DNA of 64,000 nt from the NCBI GenBank assembly GCA_033439255.1, contig CM065888.1, forward strand, positions 682,001-746,000, given 5' to 3'. The notes beneath the pieces are model-generated. The model saw only the letters and a program-made list of their open reading frames with translations. It was not told the DNA's origin and ran no database searches. Origin of the DNA: Hericium rajendrae (lineage: Eukaryota > Basidiomycota > Agaricomycetes > Russulales > Hericiaceae). This document shows positions 12,565 through 22,491 of the stretch, in pieces; the stretch's first letter is position 1, and each line of letters opens with the position of its first letter. The position numbers and the translations under genes are program-made.

Positions 12565-15500
12565 ATGAACTTGTGGTCGAAAAAGTACAGTATTGAACAA
12601 AAGCTCACCATGATTTTTGATACTCTCGCCTTGGATGTCCAATGGTCCCTAGGAGAATTCTTGTATTACTTATTTCGCATTCGAGATGACAAACAAGTGG
12701 ACGACAAGGTCCATCGCACTCACCGTCATGCCGGCATTGTCAGCAAATTCATGCGAGGGGACCCGAACAAGACAACATATGGTCCTGCACATATTCTTGA
12801 GGCATGGCTGCGAACTCCAGATGGCCAGCCACGAAATGAAGCAGAGGATGCACAGATGTACGTGCTCGATACACCGTACCTGGACATCAAAGTTGGCCGC
12901 CCAGCAATAACTTCATTCGCTGTCCAAGTCACTCGTGACCGACTGCTTCATGAGCGCCGCGAAGCAGTCAAGCCAACAGCAGGATTACACTCATCTAGAA
13001 CAAAATTAGCAAGACAATCTGGACAGAAATTTGAAGATCTCGAGCCTGAATTTTTTCAAAATACCATCGAGCTCCTGCAGAAACATCAACGGCTGACGTT
13101 TGCCCTCCTCGTTGAGCTTGCAACTCCAAAACAACGTAGCGGCATATGTGAAGAAGTGGTGTCACAGCATTATCGGCCACCTGAACTGGTGAGTGCAGAT
13201 GAGCTACAATCTAGGGCTAAACTCATGCTGAGTCGGGTGCATTGACAGGTAGTGATGCAAGCCTTGAGTGCGATCGACTTCTCGCACAACAAATTTGCGA
13301 ACCGAGTTGCCCTTGCGACTGGGATGCTGTATTTCGCAACTGGTGTGCCGAACACGGTATATCGATATGGAAGTCGTGTTGGGATGTCGGTTAGTTATAG
13401 CACAACATACGTGACTCTCCAGAAGCTTGGCGAAGAGGACCGAGCATGACTACGCAAGATTGGCCAAGACCCAAGTCGCAGCTTGATCCTGCGACTGGAT
13501 AACATACAAATGTTTCACAAGCAGCGAGAGATGCGCATTGGACGAGAAGATCAAGTAATGATGGGCACCGCAGGCATTGCATGCGAGGCTGAGAAATTTG
13601 ATCCAGAAGTCATTAGCATGGAGAAACGGAAGGCGAAACTTGCCGAAGGCCTGCGGAAGAAGCTTACTGTCCCTCAGCTGCTCGAGATGATAGATCAGAA
13701 ACATCTGGATCTCGTTGGATCACTACACTGGCTCAAGACCCTCGTGACGTACATTCCTCAACTGAGAAAGCTCAAGGGTGATGTCATCAATCTGTTTCGA
13801 ACTGAAGGTGCTAAGTTTGTAATACCACTGACAAGAAAAACAAAGGCGTACCCTCTTGCAACGAATGACAAGCACGAGAGTCTTGTCACAGAACTGAAGG
13901 AAGCTCTTCTAGATTTCTTTGAACAAATGGGCCAGACTCGAGAGGATTTTCAGCCACGTCTTTGCTTCGTAGGCGGAGATGGGCTAACCTTCGAAAAAGT
14001 ACTGCAGCTTATAGACCTACTTCAGTTCGAGTTCGAGTCAGATTTCGACCGTCTCGACTGGATAGTTGCTTTCCTCGAGCTCTGGCATACAGGGTGGACA
14101 GACCTGTCCCGTATATTTGAAACCCATTGGGGAGATAATCTGGGACATGACCCATCAACTCTAGGACATAGCGCCTCAAAAATTAAATACAAGACACCAT
14201 CAAATCTCAAAAAGGTTGACTATTATAGCGGACATCACCTGGTTGATCTTGTTCTTGATGTTTGTATGATGGACTGCTGGCGGTGAGTGATAATAAATTT
14301 GCACACGAAGGTTCAGCATTGCTGACAAGCTTGTAAAGCATCTATTTTGGAGATAGCCATGACATTTTTGAAGAGTTTAATCAGCGAGAAAAGGCAGGGA
14401 ACATACCATCTTTGGACGAGCTTCGCAAGGCGGCAGAGGCTCTTCATCGTCGTTATTCAAGCAGTCGCTTGTATCAGCGTTCAATGAGGCCCCATGCGTC
14501 ACAAAACCCTAATTCAGTACCGCTAGGGGATTTTTGGGAGAAGCCAACTTGGATGCCTTCGTATACCGAAAATACTCACAATGGTGAACAGGAATCGAGC
14601 TCCAGCTCAGCACCATTTCTCGGCGATAAAGCGCTGGTGCAATCCCAGCGCTTCATGATGGATGCCTGGATGTCACGTGAGGTTGCCGAGGCTGTTCCTG
14701 CAGGAGACATTGGCCAAGTCTGGGAAATCTTTAAGGCAAGTCTTCAACTCAGTCCTATAAAGTGTACGAGTGACTCACCAAGCTTGATAACATTACAGTT
14801 ATGGGTCTTCACATTTGCGGGATCATCACATACAAAGTATCCGCATTATTTGCTGGAGATGATATGTACTCTGGAGTTAGAGTCGACTCCAGAGCTGAAA
14901 GAATTCTTCCTAGAAAACTGGCTCGTCAATCCATCAGGCAAAGCGGGAGGAGTAGTGGAAGGAGACTTATTTGTCGAGCACAATAACGAAACTCTGCAAG
15001 GTATCCCCGATCGTCAAGACTCATCGTGGGGCGGCAAGTTCTTGCGTGAGGTGGTTTCACCAAATACCTTTTGCATTGCCAAGACCAAGTCAGCATTCAT
15101 CGAAGGAACAGGTCTCAAGCCTGCGACATTATCACATCCATCGCCACATACGCGACCAGAATTTCGCACATTGAGCGAAGTTTACCGTGATGAAGGACTT
15201 CACTACTTTCGACCTGGGCGAGACTATAACACAAGCGAGCGAGACGTGGCTAATTTGGAACGTGGCATTGAACGATTGCGCAGAGGGAAGCTTGCGCAGT
15301 GGATAACATTGACGACATCTGCTCGAGGACTTTTCAGAGATGGGGAGCCGAGTGTACTGGAAACTGGAAGCGACACCTCGGCAGAGAACATTGAGGCCTT
15401 TCCCACCTCCGAAGAGCCTGAGACAGGAGCCAGTCATCAGACCGAAGAACCCACAACTACTGTGGCAGCCGACTTGCAGCCCCTTGCCTGGAGGTATTCA

Positions 15501-15674
15501 ATAATGGTCAACGGAGATTTGTTCACCGAAGCAGGAATCGAAGACCTGCTAAATCAAGAGATAGAGGAGGAAGGCATTCATTGGGAGGATGATCAGGATT
15601 ACACGGACTGGCAGGAAGTGGAGCCAGAATGTGTCCCCGAGATTGAATTCAATGATGATCCCGCCAAAAAGTAG
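12565..15674 (+). pseudogene. DUF6589 domain protein, decayed by in-frame TGA codons
   Basis: One reading frame runs from 12565 to 14282 and, after a 56-bp intron (14283-14338), from 14339 to 15674. It matches the DUF6589 family as I know it: LGEFLYYLFRIRD, then FDxxxNxFANRVALATGMLYFA-like, then RLDNIQMFHKQREMRIGRE, LCFVGGDGLTFEKVLQL, WTDLSRIFETHWGDNL and LKKVDYYSGHHLVDLVLDV, ending in an acidic tail. The frame is broken by TGA at 13243-13245 and 13447-13449. Both would be CGA (Arg) before a C-to-T change. A Ser/Pro/Arg-rich frame at 11774-12163 probably is the N-terminal exon and has another CGA-like TGA at 11999-12001. A 63-bp GC-AG intron (14736-14798) is in frame and stop-free. The function is unknown. 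Conserved acidic residues (Asp at 13498 and 13978) could be catalytic, but that is speculation. Confidence 0.75.
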
Positions 15675-17512
15675 TAGCCTATGCGCTGCTCTGCAGAACA
15701 TTCTCCTTAGTCTGTACATTTTGTTCAGTTTAGTCCGGCAATGAGAAGTCTCTTTAGTACGTACATGCAATGCCCGTTTTCGCTTGTTGATGGGTTCTAA
15801 GCTGCGGGCAGCTTCAGACGTCATGTTCGGTACATTTCTCCTGAGTTCAGTAAGCATCACAACATGTTTCCTTTGTACGGCATTACTTACTTTCGCTTTG
15901 ATGGGCTCAACGGAGGGACAATCTCCCGTGCAGTTCCTGGCCGTCGAATCCTGAGCACTATGCCGCTGTGCCTGGACTCCTTGTTCTGTCTCTCTGGAAT
16001 CTCGACTGTGACTTGTGGTCGTAGCCTTGATCTCGGGCTAGCAACAGACCCCGCATCTTCGGCTTGACTAGCTATCTCTGGCGAGTACTGTACTCCACTT
16101 ACAGTAGAGCTACGCAGGGCACTACAACATAGTTAGCATTGAATGAACATCTCACTACAGGATACTTACCTTGATTCGTTATTCGTTGTTGAGGTACCCA
16201 CATCAACGTCTGGGCGCGCAACGTCAGATTGTTGCAATGACTGTTGAATGTCGCCGATTGTCGCCCAAAGCTGATTGCGTCCCTTCTGCGCATACGGATT
16301 CAGCTGCAGAAACCTGTCAAGGTCGGAAGGTTCATCCAAAGCAAAAAAGCGCTTGAGGAGCGCCGTAATTGTCTCGTCAGGAAGATAGAGCTCAGGAGGC
16401 TCTAGCGCTGCCTCGACTTCATCTGCTGCCTCCCAGACCATCCAGCGATGTTCAATGAGATGCGCCCTTGCGACCTTGATCTCATGCGCCTTGAGACGTC
16501 TTGGCTGTGTGACGAACATGGAAGCGGGATCCTCGAAAACGAAGTTGATGGATTTGGGCTGTAAGTCGCCAGGATCGACAATGCACCCTGAGCAGTTGCA
16601 CGGAATAGAAACTGACAGTGGAGGACGAGAGGTGCATGATGGACAGGTGCACGGTGGATCAGATGATGGATTATCGTAGAGACGATCTTGCTCCTTGCGA
16701 AGACAGGGGGCAAGAAGTAGCCGGGCGACACCATCATGCATCTCCGGTGGCTTCTTTTGACGACGTGATGGATTCCCATCTGCCAGTCCTAGAACTGCCG
16801 ACGCAGTCTTGTGTGCAGATGCCGGGACATACATGATGCCTCGAGCATCGGTCACCACCGTGCGATCGCGGCCTGCTCTTCCGATCCTCTGGAAGAATTC
16901 ATCCGGGTCGGTCAGTTGACCCATGGTTATGACGTCGCGGATGTCCGGCACATTGACGCCTTGCGAGAGGGCATCCGTTCATCTGAAAAATTTGCCAGTG
17001 ATACATAGCTCTATAAAGTCTACATAGATCTCCTAGCTTCATAGTATCGCCCTTTATTGTATAGCCTACATAGCCAAAGGGTGATGCTATGTAGTACTAT
17101 GAGGCTCAAAGGTGATGCTATGGAGTGCTATGGAGTGCTATCATAACTATGAGAGCTGACTATGTAACTATGATAGTATGACTAGCTATGAAAGCTATCA
17201 GTATCTATTAAAGCTATAAGGCTTATGTGTCTTACATATCTTATATTCAATATGTGTCTCACATAACCTATACATAATATATGTCTCATATATCCTACAT
17301 TCAATATGTGTCTCATATATTTTATATTTTATATGTAGACCTGATATATATATTAAAGCAAGAAAATTTATTAGAACTTTAAATCTTTTCTACAATTATA
17401 TCAAAATTAATAACATATGATCACACAGATATAAAGTATTTCAATGCATCAAGATTATATTGATATAATACAAACACTACTACTAACTAAAAAGCAAAAA
17501 TATAAGTAAGAA

Positions 17513-17605
17513 AATATAAGATAAGATAAGATAATGCAAGAAGATAAGATAAGAATATAAGATAAGATAAGATAAGAATATAAGATAAGATAAGATAAGT
17601 AAAAG
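17513..17605. repeat. AT-rich microsatellite (ataag/ataagat)n
   Basis: Irregular runs of the pentamer ataag with gaatat interruptions, inside the 2.94-kb insertion. No coding potential beyond low-complexity hydrophobic frames. Confidence 0.8.
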
Positions 17606-17797
17606 AATATAAAAAACTAAGAAAAGATAAGAAAAAGTGAGTCTTAGAAGATAAAGATAACACATAAGAACTTACCAAAGTAACAAAAAGCGAAAATCTC
17701 AAAAACTAACTTAAAGACATTAGTATTAGTATAAGCAATAAGAGATCAACAATTAAAACATTACCTTAGAGATAACAAACGAGCAAGAAGTAACAAC

Positions 17798-17860
17798 GAG
17801 CGAGCAAGCAACAGCGACGAGCGAGCAAGCAACAGCGACGAGCGAGCAAAGAACGTCGAC
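17798..17860. repeat. 21-bp tandem repeat, three units
   Basis: Units at 17798-17818, 17819-17839 and 17840-17860 begin gagcgagcaa. The first two are identical and the third is diverged at its 3' half. On the minus strand they encode repeated LLARRCC in a short frame (18044-17766) that I do not consider a supported gene. Confidence 0.8.
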
Positions 17861-18368
17861 GAAGGCGTCGACGTCGCAAGAGACAGTGGGGGTTAAAGAG
17901 CAAGAGGGAACGCGCAATCGCGCGAGCTTTATATAGGAATCCCGGGCAAAGCCGGGATTCGCGGCTGCCGGGTGCTTGCCGAGCGTCGCGTCGAGACTGG
18001 GTGCCAGACTTCACTAGACGGACTTGGCTCCCTGTGAACTTCACGTACAGTAGATACTTATAACGCTCATTCGTTCGTATTTTATATACAATTTATAGCT
18101 ATCTAGTTTTTCTCTGAATTTATGTGATTTTATTTGATTTGTAGTGGCTCGAGGAACGTACCTTCGCTCGTTCGGTGGCTGAAGCACCGAAACGCGCGTC
18201 GAAGTTCGTTTCCCTCCCTGTCCCTACCACCTTCACTGTCCTCCCTCCACTCTCCACCCTTCTTCTCTTCCTCTGATTCGTCGAACCGCATGCCGGAGGG
18301 ACTCAGTAGGATGCAGAGGGCCTCGAAGGTGAGTAAAAAAAACTTTTATTTCGTTTATTCATGCTAAC

Positions 18369-18404
18369 GTCGAGAGTATCGCTCGTTCGAGCGATACTCT
18401 CGAC
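18369..18404. repeat. Perfect 36-bp palindrome (17-bp arms, 2-base centre)
   Basis: gtcgagagtatcgctcg (18369-18385), tt, and its exact reverse complement (18388-18404). It lies near the junction between the AT-rich left half and the GC-rich right half of the 2.94-kb insertion. It could form a cruciform or a very stable RNA hairpin. Confidence 0.9.
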
Positions 18405-18879
18405 TTATTCCGTTCTCCCGTGCCCCCATCCCCCTCGCCTCCGACTGCCGCCCCTCCCGCATCACCTTGCACTCCACCGACCTCGCCGCCTTGCCGTCAC
18501 GTCGCTAGCGCCCGGCGCGCCGCCTCCAGCGACCACGATCAGCAGAGTGCGCCCGATCGTCCACGACCCGGGACGGGCACGCCAGCACACGCACGTCGCG
18601 CGTGGTCCTTCCATCCGCGCGACCATCTACGCCATCGCGCCTCGCGCGCACGCCTGCCGCGCTGCGCACGGGCCCGCGGCAGCCTGGCGTCTCGGGCACG
18701 TCCCTCGTCCCTCACGCATGGACCAGCCGCCCGCCGCGCCTCGCGCACGCTGCCCAGTACCCCGCGCATGTCGCCCAGTGCCTCGCGCACGGGCCTGCCG
18801 CCGTGTCTCACGCACGCAGGTCTGACGCGTCGCGCACGAGCCCGCGACAACCCAGCGCCTGCGTCGCGCACGGGCCCGC

Positions 18880-19340
18880 CGACGCCTCATGGTCCCTCGC
18901 GCCTTGTGCGGATCCCTCGCACCTCGCGCACGTCGTCCGTCCCTCGCACGTCGCCCGTCCCTCGCGCGTCACCCGTCCCTCGCGCACGTCCGTCCCTCGC
19001 GCACGTCCGTCCCTCGCGCACGCCCGGCGTCCCTCGCGCACGTCCGTCCCTCGCGCACGCCCGGCGTCCCTCGCGCACGTCCGTCCCTCGCGCACGCCTG
19101 GCGTCCCTCGCGCACACCCGGCGTCCCTTGCGCACGTCGCGCGTCCCTCGCACACGTCGCGCATCCCTCGCGCACGTCGCCCGCGCTCGCGCACGTCGCC
19201 CTCGCCTCGGACCCGTCACCAGCGCCTCGTGCCCTCGCCAACGCCTCGCGCACGTTGCCCGCGCCTCGCGCACGTCACCCGCGCCTCGCAAACGGTCCCC
19301 GCGCTACGCGCATGAACCCCGCGCCATGCGCACGAACCCC
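18880..19340. repeat. GC-rich degenerate tandem array of CCCTCGCGCACG units
   Basis: About 30 variants of a 12-18-bp unit, cctcgcgcacgtccgtcc/cgcccggcgt. The composition is so biased that all six frames are open over hundreds of bases (both strands give Arg/Ala/Pro/Ser-rich frames). I therefore read it as a satellite-like array and not as a gene. It forms the right half of the 2.94-kb insertion. Confidence 0.75.
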
Positions 19341-21102
19341 GCGCCACGCGCACGAACCCCACGTTCCGCATTTCCCACGCGCAGGCCCGCCCTATTGTGC
19401 GCCGGCCCCACAGCATGCGCGCTCCCGCGCACGGGTCGCGAGCTTCGCGCGCGCCGTTGCACCTCCCATGCAGCATCGCGCGCACCAGCCGCACCCTTGT
19501 GTGCGTGCACGCCTTGTCATCTTGCGAGCGCGCATGTAATGTAGTATACTTGACTGTAGTAGTAGTTAAATATAATTTAGTTTGATCTGTTTCAAATATA
19601 TTATGCTCGAAATCATAGTCTCTACATCAACTATAGATATTATAGCAACCTGAGAGTCCATAGTAACCTTGGAAGTTCTGTATGGAACATAGTATCTATA
19701 GGATACATAGAGGGAGACTAAAAACACATAAGTTACATAGCAGGCATAGTAGTGTCCTATCACTATGTAATACTATATACCCCTCACCCATGACTATGAT
19801 AGCTATGATAGCTACCATAGTCCTGTATAGCTGTGTAGCCCAACTACATAGCAGCCATAGCACTATGCAACCAGGAATAGCATTGGCTGGCAGCTATGTA
19901 GATTTCAGATTTTTCAGATGTTGCAATGATGATCTGAAGCCCAGATCCTGGAGTGAGCATTAGCTCTTGAGTGCGTGCATTGTAGGTGACAGAGTTAAGG
20001 GAGTTATAAGAGCGAATGCGTGTCGAGCGATCAGGGAAAGGTGGTGCTCGCAGCCAGAGATAAACCATTACTCGAAATCCGAGGAGGATCGTGTTGCAGA
20101 AGACGATAGTCTTGCGATTCTTCTCCAGAATCCAGTCTAGATCTGGGAAGTTCCAGCCCCCAAGACCTGCAGTCAACATGCGGACAAGGAGCTGGATGTC
20201 CGGGCGCATGTTGGAACGACGAATGAGATGGTATTGCCCTTCCTTGAGTCCTAGGAATCGACAGATATTCGCATGACGTCCTCCCGCGAGGAGCGTGGCT
20301 GTGAGCGTGATGAGAACAATCCGTTCCGGAAGGCACGCTCGAATGAAACCGATTTGCTGGAATGACTTCCGGAAGCTGGCTCCCCAGATATCGAGCAGCT
20401 GAATCTCGTCAACACCAATAAAAAAAATGCATGCTGAGAATGCACAGTCTTGGATCAGATCTTCAAATGCACGTGAAATGAGCTGCTCAGGCAAGAGGAG
20501 GAGGATGGAAACACCATTTCGGGCCTCTTGCCAGAGGTTCTTGCCCTTTTTGCGAGCTTCCTCGAGCTTCTGCGCATTTATTGCGAGAGATTTCACGCCA
20601 ACTGCTTCGAATTCTTTCTCCTAAATGTCCTTCATAAGCCAAATTCTGAACGAGACAAGGTTTCGCACACCTTTTCGAGCTCGAGACTGTTGGTGGGAAA
20701 CATGGCAATCATTACTGGATGTTGGGGAAACGACTTTTTAACGTGAGCAGAAATTGAAGCATCGTGATGGAGGGCATAGATAAGGAGGATTGGGAGGAAA
20801 AGAAAGGCAGTTTTACCCCCACCGGTAGGGATACAACCGAGGAGGTCCTGACCATGGAGGGCTGCGCAGGTACCTTCTATCTGGTAATCATGCAGGTCGA
20901 ACGGGACTTTGGGTTTCAGAAGCTGTCACGCAAGGTCTTGTCCTGCAGAGGAGAGGAAGTTGAACGTTGCAGGTGGACCATGGGAGCTTTGCGGCATGCG
21001 AAGGTGGTGAAGGAAGTTGACTGAAGACGCCGCGACGCGTCGAACGCGTCCGTTGACCGTGTGGCTGTGCAAAACTGCATCTCACGTGCACCGTGTTATT
21101 GC

Positions 21103-21120
21103 TGAAGGTCGAACTACGGT
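21103..21120 (-). repeat. Right arm of 18-bp inverted repeat
   Basis: Exact reverse complement of 11630-11647. It lies about 105 bp upstream of the helicase's first plausible ATG (minus strand). Confidence 0.7.
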
Positions 21121-22180
21121 ATGACCCTAGCAGTTCGATAAAGACTAGGCCCTGCGGGGTCACGTCGCGATATGACCGGCAGTCCTACTATAGGTGGGGC
21201 TGCTTGAGGCTCTAGCTGAGTTTGAATTGTAGCGGGGCTTTAATCATAGCGGGGCTCGAAACTCGAGCACATAATGGCGCCAAACACCGTCTCGGCCAAT
21301 CATTTGAGTCGCTCTCGAAGCACAACGCCACACCGGAGGAGGGCCAGAGGAGGGGCGAGCACTCACTGCACAAGGCGGAGCACCAGCGGAGCGAGGCCGG
21401 TGCGAACTCGAGCCTGCCAAGCTAAAAAATTGCACCAGGAGGGCAGCAATTATTATCTTCTGCATGCGCACATTATGGGTGTGCGAGAGGCGCAGGCCCG
21501 AGTCCCTACTAATACAGCAGGTAGGAGCTCCATATGTATGAGCAGCCATAGCAGCTGTACATGGAGGAGTGTGCATGTGAGCGACACGCAAAATCCATTT
21601 TAATGTTATGAGGTTTTGTACATATACTTGTATTTAATTTTTGATGAGTCGCGGTGTTCCCGCCCACTGCCCGCATGCAACGGCACATGGCACGGGGCCA
21701 CGGTGAACATGAGGGAGAGACAGAAAGTGCTTTCCCTGAGATCATGCAGGACCGTGTGGCGATGTCTAACGATGCACGATGTCTCGATCTTGACTAAAAT
21801 GATGTGTTGTCACTATCGTACCCACGCTTAATTACATTTTGATGGACCTTGTTCGGTTCGAACTGCATCGTTGATCCGTACGTTATCGAGCGCCCATGAG
21901 TCGAGAGCAGCGAGCCTCCGATTTTGACCCTCTGCAGCCTCCCTCTCCTCCCTCCCCTCTTCGAATTAATTTAATTAATTTTAATTAATTTAGTTCTTTT
22001 CCGTGCCAACAGCCCCAACTATAGTCCGAGTGCCATATGACCGGCCCTAAATGATCGTCTGACATTAAATGCCAAATGCGGCAAGGGTTTTTAGGGCCGG
22101 CTGGAATTTGATACGTACATCTTGTGTTCACAACTTTCTATCACTGTCCTCAAGCATGTCCAAGTGTCGGTAGAAACAAC
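21121..22180. other. Gene-poor spacer with an inverted-repeat hairpin at 22041-22100
   Basis: No supported gene. It contains an AT-only patch of repeated TTAATTAA-like sequence near 21964-21995. It also contains an 11-bp perfect inverted repeat, ccggccctaaa at 22041-22051 and tttagggccgg at 22090-22100, enclosing 38 bp. The right end abuts the target duplication of copia element A. Confidence 0.5.
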
Positions 22181-22185
22181 AAAAC

Positions 22186-22491
22186 TATTGCAGAGCAACG
22201 AGCGGAGCGTTTAGCGACTGCGACGAATAAAGGAATGTATTCTCAGTATCTCGGATAGAGTACTGAGGAACTGATGTAACTAAATACCTGCGACGAATAA
22301 AGGAATGTATTCTACAGGTATAATCAGCTTCGGAACGGAGGGGGGATAAGACGGTAAGTACTGACCTCAGTATCTCGGATAGAGTACTGAGGAGAAAAGT
22401 AAAGGGAAGTTTTTTTCGTAAGGTAACTATGCGGTCCTGTAGCATCACATGACCCCAGCGCGTCACGCGCCGTTGACTCTTTACCACAACA
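22186..22491 (-). repeat. 3' LTR of copia element A
   Basis: 306 bp, about 99% identical to 44153-44458. Read on the minus strand it begins TGTTGTGG. It contains two copies of a 23-bp module (22221-22243, 22291-22313) and two copies of a 25-bp module starting cagtatctcggatag (22244-22268, 22368-22392). Confidence 0.9.

Larger units (their letters stand above)
16980..19920. mobile_element. 2.94-kb insertion with inverted ends and TT duplication, unclassified
   Basis: The insertion splits the helicase motif V. The left end reads CATCTGAAAAAT and the right end ATTTTTCAGATG, a 12-bp perfect inverted repeat. A further TACATAGCT shared at about position 22 of both arms extends it. The flanks are TT on both sides (16978-16979, 19921-19922), and removing the insert with one TT restores ATT GCA ACG GAT GCC (IIATDA) of the helicase. 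Both subterminal regions (about 300 bp each) are crowded with short ctatgatagctatg/tacatag-type motifs. The centre has an AT microsatellite, a 21-bp tandem repeat, a perfect 36-bp palindrome and a GC-rich array. No transposase is recognisable, so it is non-autonomous or of an unfamiliar class; the 2-bp TT target does not fit families I know. Confidence 0.65.
15675..20997 (-). pseudogene. RecQ-like DNA helicase, split by an insertion
   Basis: A superfamily 2 helicase read on the minus strand in pieces. From about 20930 it has LHDYQIEG (Q motif), the Walker A stretch GCIPTGGGKT and MFPTNSLELEK. A 50-bp intron (20621-20670) follows. Then come VKSLAINAQ, LLLPEQLISRAF, the DEAH-like box VDEIQ, LTATLLAGG, RRSNMRPDIQ, KTIVFCNT and IIIAT, ending at 19923. 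The protein resumes at 16977 with DALSQGVNVPDIRDVITMGQ and the arginine finger QRIGRAGRDR, then a cysteine-rich segment (CTCPSCTSRP...IPCNCSGC). Further spliced exons lie at 16170 and at 16121-15901, and the end is unresolved near the DUF6589 stop. The 2.94 kb insertion interrupts the Thr-Asp junction of motif V. An in-frame TGA at 20926-20928 follows the first plausible ATG at 20997. The family unwinds 3'-5' duplex DNA. Confidence 0.78.
11630..21120. mobile_element. Putative DUF6589-RecQ helicase element bounded by 18-bp inverted repeat
   Basis: accgtagttcgaccttca at 11630-11647 recurs as its exact reverse complement at 21103-21120. Similarity continues imperfectly for about 8 more bases inward. 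The repeat encloses exactly two convergent genes, a DUF6589 protein (plus strand) and a RecQ-like helicase (minus strand). Nothing recognisably belonging to another gene lies inside, apart from a 2.94 kb nested insertion. Without that insertion the unit would be about 6.5 kb. I see no clear target-site duplication next to the 18-mers, so the true ends may differ by some bases. Both genes are decayed. A mobile nature is inferred from the bounding repeats, the helicase cargo and the repetitive distribution that DUF6589 genes have in agaricomycetes. Confidence 0.5.

Noticed and set aside
16166-16951. Separate helicase-C gene starting at MPDIRDV
   Set aside because: The frame continues upstream to 16977 and matches the N-terminal helicase part at 19923 exactly at the insertion site, so it is the second half of one split gene.
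18880-19340. CRISPR-like array
   Set aside because: The units are degenerate, contiguous and without unique spacers, and the genome is eukaryotic.
18420-19544. 374-codon plus-strand frame rich in Arg, Ala, Pro and Ser
   Set aside because: It is produced by the CCCTCGCGCACG array; equally long frames exist in other phases and on the other strand, and no domain is visible.
21853-21880. ggttcgaact resembling a tRNA T-arm
   Set aside because: No matching acceptor, D or anticodon stems could be found around it.
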